The notes: generated from the letters alone by a model not told the origin. A DNA stretch of 41,885 bases from Chloroflexota bacterium (GCA_022561385.1 JADFRG010000024.1:1-41885), one strand, 5' to 3'. Positions 34,688 to 41,885 are shown, counted from the stretch's first letter. Program-made: numbers and translations.

Positions 34688-35893
34688 CTAAAGGTCCGGC
34701 AGCTCCGCGGTTATTCCATCAGCCCACCAGTACATGCAGGTCGAGCAAGGTGAGCCGAACTCAGCGAAACCATCCAGGTCTAACTGCTCCAGAGACACGC
34801 CGTCGGCCAGGATCTGGTTGCCCTGGTTGTCGAAGATCGGGCCCTTGAACACATCGAAGCGATCGAAATCGCCGCGCAGTGCCGCGGCCAGCGTATCCCG
34901 AACGAGCTGCACGTCTTCGGCAGGCAGGTCTTCGATGCCAGGTTGTGGCGTCTGACCCTCCATGAAGCCAAAGAGTCCCATTCCGCCAGCGGCCGAGTCG
35001 AAATACTGGAAACCAGGCTCGTACGTGCCATCGATGGTGCCCTTGGCGATATCCGCGTAGATCGGGCCCCAGGTCCAATAGGGAGCCGTGAGGCAGCCAT
35101 CAGTCTGGCAAGCGTTGACGTGGTCGTAGTTGACGCCCCACTTGCCCTTCTCCGTTGCGACGTCTCCTGCAGCCGGAGTATCCGCGCCGGTGAACACGAC
35201 CTGCACACCGGCATCGAAGAGCGAAGCTGCACCCTCTTTCTCGATCACCGGATCATGCCAGGTGTTGATCCAGCGGATGTCCATCGTGCACTCGGGGCAT
35301 GTCTGCTTCGCGCCGAGCATGATGGCATTCCCAAGGCGAATTTCCTCGGGGATGGGGAAGGTCGCCATGTATCCCAGTCTTGGGTTTCCATCCATTTTGG
35401 CGCGCGATCCGGCAAGCATTCCGGCCAGATACTTGAAGACCTCCATTTCGCCGAACATGTTCCCGTAGTTCTCACCGTTGGTCTTGAAGCCGGTGAGATG
35501 GATGAACATCTGCTCCGGGAATTCCTCCGCCACGATCTCCATCGGATCCATATACCCGAATGAGGTGCCGATGATCAGATCAAAGCCCTTACGAGCCAGG
35601 CTGCGGAAGACCTGTTCCGAGTCCGCACCCTCCGGCACCAGCTCGATGAAGGCCACATGCGTATCCGGAATGTTGTCTTCGATGTAATTGAGACCATCCC
35701 AGTGAGCCTCGCTCCAGCCTCCATCGTCATGGGGGCCGATGAGCACCATGGCTACGTTAAACTTCCCGTCCTCGACGACGGGAATTTCGAAGCCGCCCAC
35801 GATCTCTGCCTCCTCCGCCTGCGCACAGGCGGCGAGCAGCAGGGCGGATATTAACAGTAGGCCCGTGCCTCGCCAGACTGTCTTGAATGACAT
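34688..35893 (-). CDS. BMP family substrate-binding lipoprotein
   Basis: A 401-aa basic-membrane-protein/PnrA-type lipoprotein. Signal peptide with lipobox LAAC; Cys23 is the lipidated residue. The mature part has FNVAMVLIGPHDDGGWSEAHW (the PnrA-type ligand pocket start), LVPEGADSEQVFRSLARKGFDLIIGTSFGYMD, GYMATFPIPEEIRLGNAIMLGAKQTCPEC and INTWHDPVIEKEGAASLFDAG. PnrA relatives bind purine nucleosides; the ligand here could be a nucleoside, a free purine or a ureide. Several extra Cys residues (CPEC, CSTC) stand out. ATG 35893 has AGGAGGAG 5 nt upstream, the strongest ribosome-binding site in the operon. Confidence 0.93.
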   Translation of the reverse strand: MSFKTVWRGTGLLLISALLLAACAQAEEAEIVGGFEIPVVEDGKFNVAMVLIGPHDDGGWSEAHWDGLNYIEDNIPDTHVAFIELVPEGADSEQVFRSLARKGFDLIIGTSFGYMDPMEIVAEEFPEQMFIHLTGFKTNGENYGNMFGEMEVFKYLAGMLAGSRAKMDGNPRLGYMATFPIPEEIRLGNAIMLGAKQTCPECTMDIRWINTWHDPVIEKEGAASLFDAGVQVVFTGADTPAAGDVATEKGKWGVNYDHVNACQTDGCLTAPYWTWGPIYADIAKGTIDGTYEPGFQYFDSAAGGMGLFGFMEGQTPQPGIEDLPAEDVQLVRDTLAAALRGDFDRFDVFKGPIFDNQGNQILADGVSLEQLDLDGFAEFGSPCSTCMYWWADGITAELPDL

Positions 35894-36002
35894 CTAAACT
35901 CCTCCTAACTCAAACCTTCGGTTTATCAGGGTAGCGGTCCAATTCTTGTGGAAAGAGCTCGTGAGCGCCCTCACCTCCTCTCGCTATATGATTCGCCGGC
36001 GG

Positions 36003-36950
36003 TCAAGGGACGATACGGGTCCCTGTTTCGCCGGCGAGCGCCCGCTCGATATTGTCTGGATTCGTCACCAGGGCTTCTTTACCTCCAGCCTCAAGGTAAT
36101 TGATGATCGCCTGTACCTTGGGCTCCATACTTCCTTTGGCAAAATGGCCTTGTTCCATGTAAGCCTTGGCTTCCGCCAGGGTCATCCCATCCAACCACTG
36201 CTGGTCTGGCTGGTTATAGTTTAACGCAATCTGGGGGACTGCGGTTGATATAAGAAACAAGTCCGCGCTAATCTGAGAGGCCAGCAAGGCTGATGCAAAG
36301 TCCTTATCGATCACCGCCTCGACTCCAGATAGATTTCCGGCCTCATCTTGAACGACGGGAATTCCCCCGCCGCCGACGCCAACGACGACAAAGCCTTCTC
36401 GGATAAGCAACTCGATCGCATCTCGCTGAACGATACGAACGGGCAGCGGCGAGGCTACTACACGACGCCAGCCTCGACCGGCGTCTTCCACCACAACCCA
36501 TCCTTCCGCTTCCGCTCGCTGATTTGCGATCGACTGCTCCATGAAGGATCCAATGGGCTTGGTAGGTGTTTCGAAGGCGGGATCGTTGCGATCCACTTCC
36601 ACCTGGGTGACGACCGTGGCCACCTGCTTGTTGATTCCTCGTCGAGCAAACTCATTGATCAGGGACTGCTGGAACATGTATCCGATAGCGCCCTGGGTGT
36701 CGGCCCCGCAGTAATCCAACGGCACCTCATGTAATTCATTTTTCGAGAGCTCGGAACGCCTCAGGATAAAACCCACCTGCGGACCGTTTCCGTGTGTGAC
36801 GACCACATCCCAGCCGTTTTCAATCATGCCCGCAATGTGCGCCATGGACTCAGCCGCCGCCGCATACTGATCCGGAATGGCCTGGTGATCCTTGTCTTTG
36901 ATGAGTGAGTTGCCGCCAACGGCAATCACCGCTACCTTTTTATCTGCCAA
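36003..36950 (-). CDS. arcC: Carbamate kinase
   Basis: A 315-aa amino acid kinase-fold enzyme making ATP from carbamoyl phosphate and ADP. Marks: VAVIAVGGNSLI (7-18), VVTHGNGPQVGFILRR (about 50-65), VEVDRNDPAFETPTKPIG, VVGVGGGGIPVVQD and the ATP site DKDFASALLASQI. The start is TTG at 36950 with GGGAG 8 nt upstream; no ATG is nearby. It follows the two carbamoyltransferase genes, so the three very probably act in sequence: phosphorolysis of a carbamoylated intermediate, then ATP formation. The E. coli counterpart in the purine region is YqeA. Confidence 0.94.
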   Translation of the reverse strand: MADKKVAVIAVGGNSLIKDKDHQAIPDQYAAAAESMAHIAGMIENGWDVVVTHGNGPQVGFILRRSELSKNELHEVPLDYCGADTQGAIGYMFQQSLINEFARRGINKQVATVVTQVEVDRNDPAFETPTKPIGSFMEQSIANQRAEAEGWVVVEDAGRGWRRVVASPLPVRIVQRDAIELLIREGFVVVGVGGGGIPVVQDEAGNLSGVEAVIDKDFASALLASQISADLFLISTAVPQIALNYNQPDQQWLDGMTLAEAKAYMEQGHFAKGSMEPKVQAIINYLEAGGKEALVTNPDNIERALAGETGTRIVP

Positions 36951-36980
36951 ATCAGCTTCTCCCTTTCTAACTAGATCGAT

Positions 36981-37018
36981 GTGCGGGGGTCGGTGGCCCC
37001 CCCTGAGCCCCGACGCAC
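36981..37018. repeat. GC-rich inverted repeat between arcC and the YgeW-like gene
   Basis: GTGCG (36981-36985) plus GGGG (36986-36989) pair with CCCC (37008-37011) and CGCAC (37014-37018), leaving a 2-nt bulge. It lies in the unusually long 199-nt gap before arcC and has no U-run on the minus strand. An mRNA processing or stability site is possible. Confidence 0.45.
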
Positions 37019-37149
37019 CCCCGCCCAGCGCATGCTTGATTCTCGGCTGGCTACTGCAGGGTCAGAGCGCTGTCTGCAGGTACGGGTGCCGCCGCCCCTC
37101 CGCAATGTCCGCGCCATAATCGCTTCAAGCGTGAAGGCGGCCTGTCGCC

Positions 37150-38130
37150 TCACTTCATCGTCAGGGCCATCACCGCCTTTTGTACGTGCAGGCGATTTTC
37201 GGCCTCGTCGAATACTACACTCTGTGGTCCGTCGATCACGGCGTCTGTCACCTCGACATTCCGGTCGGCGGGCAGCGGATGCATATAAATTGCGTCCTTG
37301 CCGGCCACCGCCATCTTGGCCTCGTCCGTGATCCAACTCTTGTATTGATCCTGGAACTTTTTCCCCTCGTCTGGATCCTGCGTGGTCAACAAGGGCCCCC
37401 ATGACTTGGCGTAGACCACATCCGCTCCCTCGAATCCGGCTTCCATATCGTCCACGACCTCGAACTTTGTTCCGTATTTTTTAGCCTCGGCCTGCGCCTG
37501 TTCCATCACATCCGGCCTCAATTTGAATTCCGGGGGATGCGCCAGAGTGAGATCCAGGCCGAAGCGCGGCAATTGCAGGATCAACGATTGAGGGACGGAT
37601 ACCGGCTTTAAGTACGAGGCGGCGTAGGCCCAGGAGACGACCATTTTCACGCCGCGCAAATTTGGACCTACCTTCTCCTGAATGGTCATGAGGTCTGCCA
37701 GGATCTGGAACGGATGGTAAATCTCGCATTGCATGTTGAGCACTGGCACACGAGCGGCTTCGGCCACAAGGTTTAGATATTGGTTACCCACTCCCCAGTC
37801 CACATGCCGAATAGCGATGCCATCGAAGTAACGCCCGAAAATATCCCCGATCTCGCGCTCGGTGTCGCCGTGAGCAATCTGTGTGGTTTTGGATTCGATG
37901 AAGGCCGCGTGGCCCCCAAGCTGCGCCATTCCCGATTCAAAAGATCCACGGGTGCGGGTGCTGCTGAAGAAAAACAACATGGCGAGGGTTTTGTCGCGCA
38001 AATAGGGGTGCGGCTCGCCGAGCGCGCGCTTACGCTTGAGGTCGTAGGCCACCTCCAGAACGGTTTGCACCTCTTCCTTGCTGAAATCCAGGTCGCCGAT
38101 CAGGTCGCGGCCTCTGAGATCCGTCTGCAT
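37150..38130 (-). CDS. YgeW-like knotted carbamoyltransferase
   Basis: A 326-aa aspartate/ornithine carbamoyltransferase-family protein. Carbamoyl-phosphate site SSTRTR (56-61), the loop IESKTTQIAHGDTERE (78-93) and MQCEIYHPFQILADL (133-147). The middle part WAYAASYLKPVSVPQS (167-182) and FGLDLTLAHPP match the proline-rich knot region of E. coli YgeW. The C-terminal ligand motif is HPLPADR (284-290), not the HCLP of ornithine carbamoyltransferases, although the tail EVTDAVIDGPQSVVFDEAEN resembles the latter. The second substrate is therefore unknown; oxamate or a ureido compound from ring breakdown is plausible. It is followed by carbamate kinase. Confidence 0.87.
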   Translation of the reverse strand: MQTDLRGRDLIGDLDFSKEEVQTVLEVAYDLKRKRALGEPHPYLRDKTLAMLFFFSSTRTRGSFESGMAQLGGHAAFIESKTTQIAHGDTEREIGDIFGRYFDGIAIRHVDWGVGNQYLNLVAEAARVPVLNMQCEIYHPFQILADLMTIQEKVGPNLRGVKMVVSWAYAASYLKPVSVPQSLILQLPRFGLDLTLAHPPEFKLRPDVMEQAQAEAKKYGTKFEVVDDMEAGFEGADVVYAKSWGPLLTTQDPDEGKKFQDQYKSWITDEAKMAVAGKDAIYMHPLPADRNVEVTDAVIDGPQSVVFDEAENRLHVQKAVMALTMK

Positions 38131-38219
38131 TTGTTCAATTTCTCCTGTCTGAGTTACGAAGGCTGGAATGCCCTTTGGTTATGCGCAACTAACATAAGAG
38201 CAGCGGCCGGATGAGCCAG

Positions 38220-39170
38220 CTACTCCATCTTTCCCAGGACAAGCGACAGCAGCGCCATGCGCATCACGACGCCATTGAAGGCCTCTTCCCAGTAGCGGGC
38301 GTGCCGCGTGTAATCCACCTCTTCCGACAGCTCATCCATGCGAGGGAGGGAGTGCAGGACGATTGAGTCCCCTTTGGCCTTCTTCATGAGTTCCCGCGTC
38401 ACCTGGTAGTTTGAGGGGGTCTTGCCGACGTCTCCGGTGCGTTCATCGCGCGACTTTGTGTAGTCCGGCTGCACGACGGGCTCCATGTAGATCACGTCCG
38501 CCTTGTCGATGACCTGATCGATGTGTTCGACTTCCTCATATTCGAGGCTGAGCTCGTCAATCTCCTTTTTGAACTCGTCGGTCAGTGACATGTCCTCCGG
38601 TGCAATGTAGCTGGCGGTGATATCAAACTGGCTCATGGCGTAACTCATGGAATGCATGGTGCGCATGCGCATGTCGCCCACCAGCACGAAGTGCAATCCG
38701 TCCAGCGTGCCTTTCTCCTTCAGGATGGTGTACATGTCGGTGAGCACCTGGGTCGGGTGTTCTCCCCAACCATCTCCGGCGTTGATCACCGGCACGCTGG
38801 CCCATTTCGCGGCTTCGGCGGGGGCACCCTGCTCGAAGTGGCGCATCACGATCACATCGCCGTAAAACTCCAGCATGTGCACCGTATCCTTGATCGATTC
38901 CTGATAGAAATCACCGGCGCGCGTCATCTTAGCGTCGGAGAAGCCGGTGACCTGCCCACCCAGCCGCAGCATGGCCGATTCGTGGGCCAGGCGGGTACGC
39001 GTGCTGGGCTGGTAAAAGGCGGTTACCAGGATCTTTCCGGCCAACAGATCGGAACTCCGTCGATCCCGCGCGATCTGTGCCAATCGATCCGCGGTTTCGA
39101 ACACGCGGAAATACTCTGCCCGTTCAAAACCCTTGAGCGAAAGAATGTCTCGTCCGGCGAAACTTCTCAT
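38220..39170 (-). CDS. Aspartate-carbamoyltransferase-like enzyme with altered substrate site
   Basis: A 316-aa protein with the ATCase frame: STRTR (56-60), HFEQGAP (111-117), GDGWGEHPTQVLTDMYTI (132-149), LVGDMRMRTMHSM (163-175) and HSLPRMDEL (273-281). Where catalytic ATCases have RVQ with the Arg and Gln that hold aspartate, this protein reads MEPVVQPDY (229-237); the 80s loop is SDAKMTRAGDFYQESIKDT instead of a KGE type. Aspartate is thus unlikely as substrate. The TTG at 39176 is too close to the AGGAGG, which sits 9 nt before the ATG at 39170, so that ATG is taken. It lies between the regulator and the YgeW-like gene, not with pyrimidine genes. Confidence 0.88.
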   Translation of the reverse strand: MRSFAGRDILSLKGFERAEYFRVFETADRLAQIARDRRSSDLLAGKILVTAFYQPSTRTRLAHESAMLRLGGQVTGFSDAKMTRAGDFYQESIKDTVHMLEFYGDVIVMRHFEQGAPAEAAKWASVPVINAGDGWGEHPTQVLTDMYTILKEKGTLDGLHFVLVGDMRMRTMHSMSYAMSQFDITASYIAPEDMSLTDEFKKEIDELSLEYEEVEHIDQVIDKADVIYMEPVVQPDYTKSRDERTGDVGKTPSNYQVTRELMKKAKGDSIVLHSLPRMDELSEEVDYTRHARYWEEAFNGVVMRMALLSLVLGKME

Positions 39171-39225
39171 TACCAAAATCCTCCTGTGAATAGGTTATTA
39201 ATGGGCGCTCACGCCCACGCGTCGA

Positions 39226-39942
39226 TTATGCTGCAGTACCCAAACGGCGTCCGACCCTGCGAACGACGTGAAACTTAAACGTACCGGGCAGGAAATAGCT
39301 CTGAGATAGGTCCACGAGCTCGCCGTCCTTTGTGAACAGGCTGGCCTCGAATTGAAGCAACACAGATCCCTCCGACACCCTTAACCTGTCGGCGACCCTG
39401 CCTTCGGCCGATACGGCGCTGATCTCACTCGTCGAATACTCCAGCTCCGGCTCTCCACCCTTAAGCAGCACATCCAGGACGGAGCCGTGGAATTCCCTGG
39501 ATAATACGGCCTCCTGAATCAAACCTTCTCCGATCGTGTCGACCAAATAAGCCACCGGTACGCCCTCCGCCAGAATCACGCGGCGGATTTCCACGACTTT
39601 GTCCACTCCCAAAAGCTCGGCTTCGTCTGGATTTGCGTTGCGACGGTGGATCTCGGAATCCCCCATTTCTACGTCGAGCCCCACGCTGGCGGCCATGCTT
39701 TCGATACTTACGAGCTCTTCGAGGCCAGCCTCGATGATCGTTGGCCGCACATAAGTTCCCACCCCCTGACGCCGCACGATCCTCCCGCGATCCTCGAGTG
39801 CACGCATGGCCTCCCGCAGCGTGGCGCGTGAGACGCCGAGCTGTTCCGCCAGCTTCGGTTCAGAGGGCAGCACTTCCCCCGGCTGGCTTCGATCCAGCAG
39901 TTCATCCAGCGCCAGCGCGGTACGTTGATAGGGTTTGATCAA
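39226..39942 (-). CDS. GntR family (HutC/UTRA) transcriptional regulator
   Basis: A 238-aa regulator: winged-helix DNA-binding domain with EVLPSEPKLAEQLGVSRATL (23-42) and REAMRALEDRGRIVRRQGVGTYV, then a UTRA ligand domain with LGVDKVVEIRRVILAEGVPVAYL, LSREFHGSVLDVLL and the closing LSQSYFLPGTFKFHVVRR. HutC-type regulators usually respond to a pathway metabolite. The start is TTG at 39942, overlapping the stop of a 56-codon ORF; an in-frame TGA lies just upstream, so the start cannot be earlier. It probably represses its own operon through the TTGTCTGACAA site over the promoter at 40183-40211. Confidence 0.92.
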   Translation of the reverse strand: MIKPYQRTALALDELLDRSQPGEVLPSEPKLAEQLGVSRATLREAMRALEDRGRIVRRQGVGTYVRPTIIEAGLEELVSIESMAASVGLDVEMGDSEIHRRNANPDEAELLGVDKVVEIRRVILAEGVPVAYLVDTIGEGLIQEAVLSREFHGSVLDVLLKGGEPELEYSTSEISAVSAEGRVADRLRVSEGSVLLQFEASLFTKDGELVDLSQSYFLPGTFKFHVVRRVGRRLGTAA

Positions 39943-40109
39943 CGCGCCTCATCGATCAACGATAGGGCTTCGATGGCGATCCAGGCGACCCGGCCGCGCG
40001 CGGAGAAATAGGCTTCCCGCATCTCACCAGGCCGCTCTCTCCCCCCGCGCGTCACCCGGTCCGCCAGATTGCGGTCCATAACAACAGCGAGGAAGTGCCT
40101 GGAATGCAT
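39939..40109 (-). CDS. 56-aa small ORF in front of the GntR gene
   Basis: ATG at 40109 (alternative ATG at 40079, 46 aa) opens a frame MHSRHFLAVVMDRNLADR...RVAWIAIEALSLIDEAR that ends in TGA overlapping the GntR TTG start (TTGA). Third codon positions are GC-rich as in real neighbours, and the C-terminal half looks like an amphipathic helix. It is in the predicted 235-nt leader of the operon. It could be a small partner protein or a coupling leader peptide; no strong ribosome-binding site is seen. Confidence 0.5.
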   Translation of the reverse strand: MHSRHFLAVVMDRNLADRVTRGGRERPGEMREAYFSARGRVAWIAIEALSLIDEAR

Positions 40110-40182
40110 GTGGATGTTGCTTGCTTCTAAGCGGGGGAGCGTCAGAGGAGAGGGTCCTCAGCTGGCCACCCCAAGTGGGAAA

Positions 40183-40215
40183 AGTCTAACACACGGCGGG
40201 TCAATTGTCAGACAA
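40183..40215 (-). promoter_or_regulatory. Operon promoter overlapped by GntR-type operator
   Basis: Minus strand: -35 CTGACA (40211-40206), 17-nt spacer, -10 TAGACT (40188-40183). A perfect palindrome TTGTC-N-GACAA (40205-40215) covers the -35. Its GTC-N-GAC core suits a GntR-family operator. Bound repressor would block polymerase, so the GntR-carbamoyltransferase-ABC operon is likely autoregulated. The remaining gap 39943-40182 holds the small ORF; direct repeats GATCAACG (39937-39944 and 39954-39961) flank the GntR start. Confidence 0.6.
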
Positions 40216-40289
40216 CTTGCCGGGGTTGCGCAGAATGTGAATGGGCGGCGCGTAGAATAAGGATTTAGGTGGCAGGGCGCAGGAAGCGA

Positions 40290-40318
40290 TTGACTTCATC
40301 CCTCAACGGATCGATACT
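40290..40318 (+). promoter_or_regulatory. Promoter of the plus-strand lipoprotein operon
   Basis: TTGACT (40290-40295), 17-nt spacer, GATACT (40313-40318), about 90 nt before the lipoprotein ATG. The hexamers match the sigma-70 consensus at 5 and 4 of 6 positions. Confidence 0.5.
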
Positions 40319-40409
40319 TTCAGCAGTCCACGCATGGTCCCATCTGGCCACCCAACATCATCTCTACAGAAGTGAGCAATTGATCGCATCCAATTAAATT
40401 GTCTAATTC

Positions 40410-41108
40410 ATGAGACTTGACAGCCGATCCTCTCGTCTGATCTTCAGTTCCCTGGCCTCTCTAATTTTTCTCGCACTGCTTGTGGGATGCGAATTTGAAC
40501 CTGATATCGATCCCTTAATTCTCCCGGATGCCCCACCACAGGCGTTCCAGTCAGCTTCGGAAGAAGGCGGCGAGATAGTTGAGCCCGTTCAGGAGACAGC
40601 CGGAGGAGGTGTAATTGGATTAGCTGGCTTCAATTCAGCTCAAGTAATGGTTCAGTGCGGCGACCAGCTGACCTGGGGAGATGAGGAAGTAGGAATCTGT
40701 GACGTACCCGGAAAAGACAGCTTCTATCTCTGGGTCGATCCGAACCAAGTTATTGAGGTTGAGGCGGGCGACCCTGATCTTCTACAATTCCAGCAAGCTG
40801 CGCAAAACAGGATCGATGCCAGAGAAGGTTACCAAGGCGCTCTGGGGGATATCGGGATTGAAACTGGAGCTTTCTTCTTTGAGGTCGCGGTTCTGTTACC
40901 TGCGTGTGCAATAATTGTGCTTTGCCTCGCTGATGCCGCTGCGCTCGTACTAACAGGTGTAGCGATTGCAAACACCGCAGATTCTGGCGTCAATAACTAT
41001 ATAGACTTTCTCGATGAAACTGAGAATGCCAATTTCTATATATGCCTAATCCAGGACAGTCCTGAACAGCAATGCCGGGACACTTACATCACCGGAGGAG
41101 TACCATGA
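40410..41108 (+). CDS. Putative lipoprotein with hydrophobic C-terminal half
   Basis: A 232-aa protein with a lipoprotein signal peptide ending in LLVGC (Cys27). The mature N-terminus is acidic and Pro-rich. A soluble part has VMVQCGDQLTWGDEEVGICDVPGKD (two Cys that could pair). A long hydrophobic stretch (about 158-190; VAVLLPACAIIVLCLADAAALVLTGVA) may cross the membrane, followed by a Cys-containing tail (FYICLIQDSPEQQC). I do not recognise the family. The stop overlaps the next gene as ATGA. GC content seems lower than in the minus-strand operons, which may mark a different origin. Confidence 0.65.
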   Translation: MRLDSRSSRLIFSSLASLIFLALLVGCEFEPDIDPLILPDAPPQAFQSASEEGGEIVEPVQETAGGGVIGLAGFNSAQVMVQCGDQLTWGDEEVGICDVPGKDSFYLWVDPNQVIEVEAGDPDLLQFQQAAQNRIDAREGYQGALGDIGIETGAFFFEVAVLLPACAIIVLCLADAAALVLTGVAIANTADSGVNNYIDFLDETENANFYICLIQDSPEQQCRDTYITGGVP

Positions 41109-41527
41109 CAGACGTGGTTTCTGATGGGCGGCTAAAATTATTGCAGGTCACCTTGACTGCGGGATTCGTGAGCATGGGAGCGTTCATGGTCTCGGCAGCA
41201 TTCCTGCAAGATGATGCGCTACTGTACCTGCTTCTGGCCCTCGCGGTTGCCTCATTTGCTTCTCCCTTCCTCGGCCTCCAGAAGCGTTTGGTGAACTACG
41301 TGGCCGCCCGGAGGGGCACAACTTATGTCACGTTCGGAATCTTACTACTACCTGTAGGACTCATCGCAAATTCGGCATTTGTTGCATATTTTCTTTGGCT
41401 CGGTGTCAGTTCTGGCATTCTCGATATAGAAGGCTACTTCATCCCGATGACGGGCGTCATCATTGCGATTTTGATCAATACAGCGATTCTGGTTTACAAC
41501 GTTGTCAAGATTCGTGGTATCGACTAG
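41105..41527 (+). CDS. Small polytopic membrane protein
   Basis: A 140-aa protein with four predicted membrane segments (about 14-34, 38-57, 72-96 and 108-132) and short loops. The frame could begin at 41072, but GGAGG stands 6 nt before the ATG at 41105, which overlaps the lipoprotein stop. The pair is thus translationally coupled and may form a complex. Function unknown. Confidence 0.7.
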   Translation: MTDVVSDGRLKLLQVTLTAGFVSMGAFMVSAAFLQDDALLYLLLALAVASFASPFLGLQKRLVNYVAARRGTTYVTFGILLLPVGLIANSAFVAYFLWLGVSSGILDIEGYFIPMTGVIIAILINTAILVYNVVKIRGID

Positions 41528-41538
41528 CACTATGAATT

Positions 41539-41832
41539 GAGCTCTCTCTTGGGCTCGAAGGTCCCGCTCTGTATTGCGCCTCAAAACCTGAACACGAGAA
41601 CAGTGATGCCTGTGTGTTTCTTGGTGCTTGCTGACCCTTCCTTGTCGGAGAACTTGCGGTTGAGCTCACTCGCTGGGCCGAGGAGAATTTCTTACTATTC
41701 GTCGCAGTCAAGATAATCGCTCCGGGGATTAACGGTCTTCGCATCCGTGTCATGGTGGGTGATGTGCCCCCGGATTATGTACCAACCTTTATGTTAGTCC
41801 GACTGCTTGAAACCGGGAAGGTTGAGCGATGA
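41539..41832 (+). pseudogene. Broken or frame-shifted reading frame after the membrane genes
   Basis: A frame with protein-like content (LSLGLEGPALYCASKPEHEN... then FLLFVAVKIIAPGINGL..., ending GKVER) is interrupted by TGA at 41632-41634 and has no usable start codon (only ATT). A second frame from TTG 41537 is also open for about 60 codons. The end at 41832 overlaps a new ATG as ATGA. This fits a decayed or frame-shifted third gene of the operon, but chance cannot be excluded. Nothing else is visible in 41528-41885 apart from the next start. Confidence 0.35.
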
Positions 41833-41885
41833 ATGCAGCCGGAACTGGGGGTCGATACCTCAACGAACTGTGCGGTCTGACAGTG
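41829..41885 (+). CDS. Start of a further gene, cut by window edge
   Basis: ATG at 41829, overlapping the preceding TGA (ATGA), opens MNAAGTGGRYLNELCGLTV up to the window end. It is too short to identify. Confidence 0.3.
   Translation, partial: MNAAGTGGRYLNELCGLTV

Noticed and set aside
39943-40182. Purine-type riboswitch in the GntR leader
   Set aside because: No three-way junction with the conserved core could be drawn; the region is better explained by a small ORF.
41632-41634. In-frame TGA as a selenocysteine codon in the plus-strand frame
   Set aside because: The selenium theme made this tempting (a Cys stands next to it), but no bacterial SECIS-like hairpin follows and the frame lacks a start; decay or frameshift is simpler.
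1-41885. tRNA genes, CRISPR arrays, insertion sequences
   Set aside because: No TTCGA-type T-arm in a cloverleaf context, no regularly spaced repeats and no transposase frames were seen on either strand. GAATCGAACC near 8334 is inside a coding region.

Overview
The window reads as a high-GC bacterial chromosome segment, most likely Chloroflexota (a Dehalococcoidia/SAR202- or Anaerolineae-like lineage). This rests on gene content: coenzyme F420 biosynthesis with a separate nitroreductase-type reductase, molybdenum hydroxylases, an AspRS that looks non-discriminating, and TTG/GTG and leaderless starts. The assignment is inference. Nearly all genes lie on the minus strand, so transcription runs from right to left.

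Layout, left to right. (1) 1-2.6 kb: N-terminal part of recA, a 6S RNA gene with its own promoter and terminator, and aspS with a terminator-like hairpin in its leader. (2) 2.8-22.9 kb: one long co-oriented run that starts, in transcription order, at a leaderless hydantoinase gene (hydA), followed by ssnA, then an F420 block (NADPH:F420 oxidoreductase, cofE, PPOX protein, nitroreductase, cofD, cofC, luciferase-like oxidoreductase), a thioesterase, two molybdenum hydroxylases of the xanthine dehydrogenase family with opposite subunit fusions, an XdhC chaperone, yqeB and a yqeC-mocA fusion. (3) 23-26.4 kb: a DUF2207/zinc-ribbon membrane pair and an isolated plus-strand membrane gene. (4) 26.4-40.2 kb: a second catabolic operon. 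In transcription order it has an operator-overlapped promoter, a small ORF, a GntR/HutC regulator, two unusual carbamoyltransferases (one ATCase-like, one YgeW-like), carbamate kinase, a BMP-type nucleoside/purine ABC importer, a threonine-synthase-like enzyme, a glycosyltransferase, a second PLP enzyme and a terminator. (5) 40.3-41.9 kb: plus-strand lipoprotein and membrane genes ending in an apparently broken frame.

Together, blocks 2 and 4 hold relatives of most of the E. coli xdhD/ygfM/ssnA/yqeB/yqeC/mocA/yqeA/ygeW/hyuA region, which is linked to selenium-dependent molybdenum hydroxylases and anaerobic purine breakdown. No ygfK, ygeX or ygeY is seen. Instead the cofactor F420 is made and reduced within the same gene run. 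My working hypothesis is an importer-fed heterocycle (purine or hydantoin-like) catabolic system: molybdenum hydroxylases oxidise the ring, SsnA/HydA hydrolyse it, and the carbamoyltransferases plus carbamate kinase recover ATP from carbamoyl phosphate. F420 may take part in the electron transfer.
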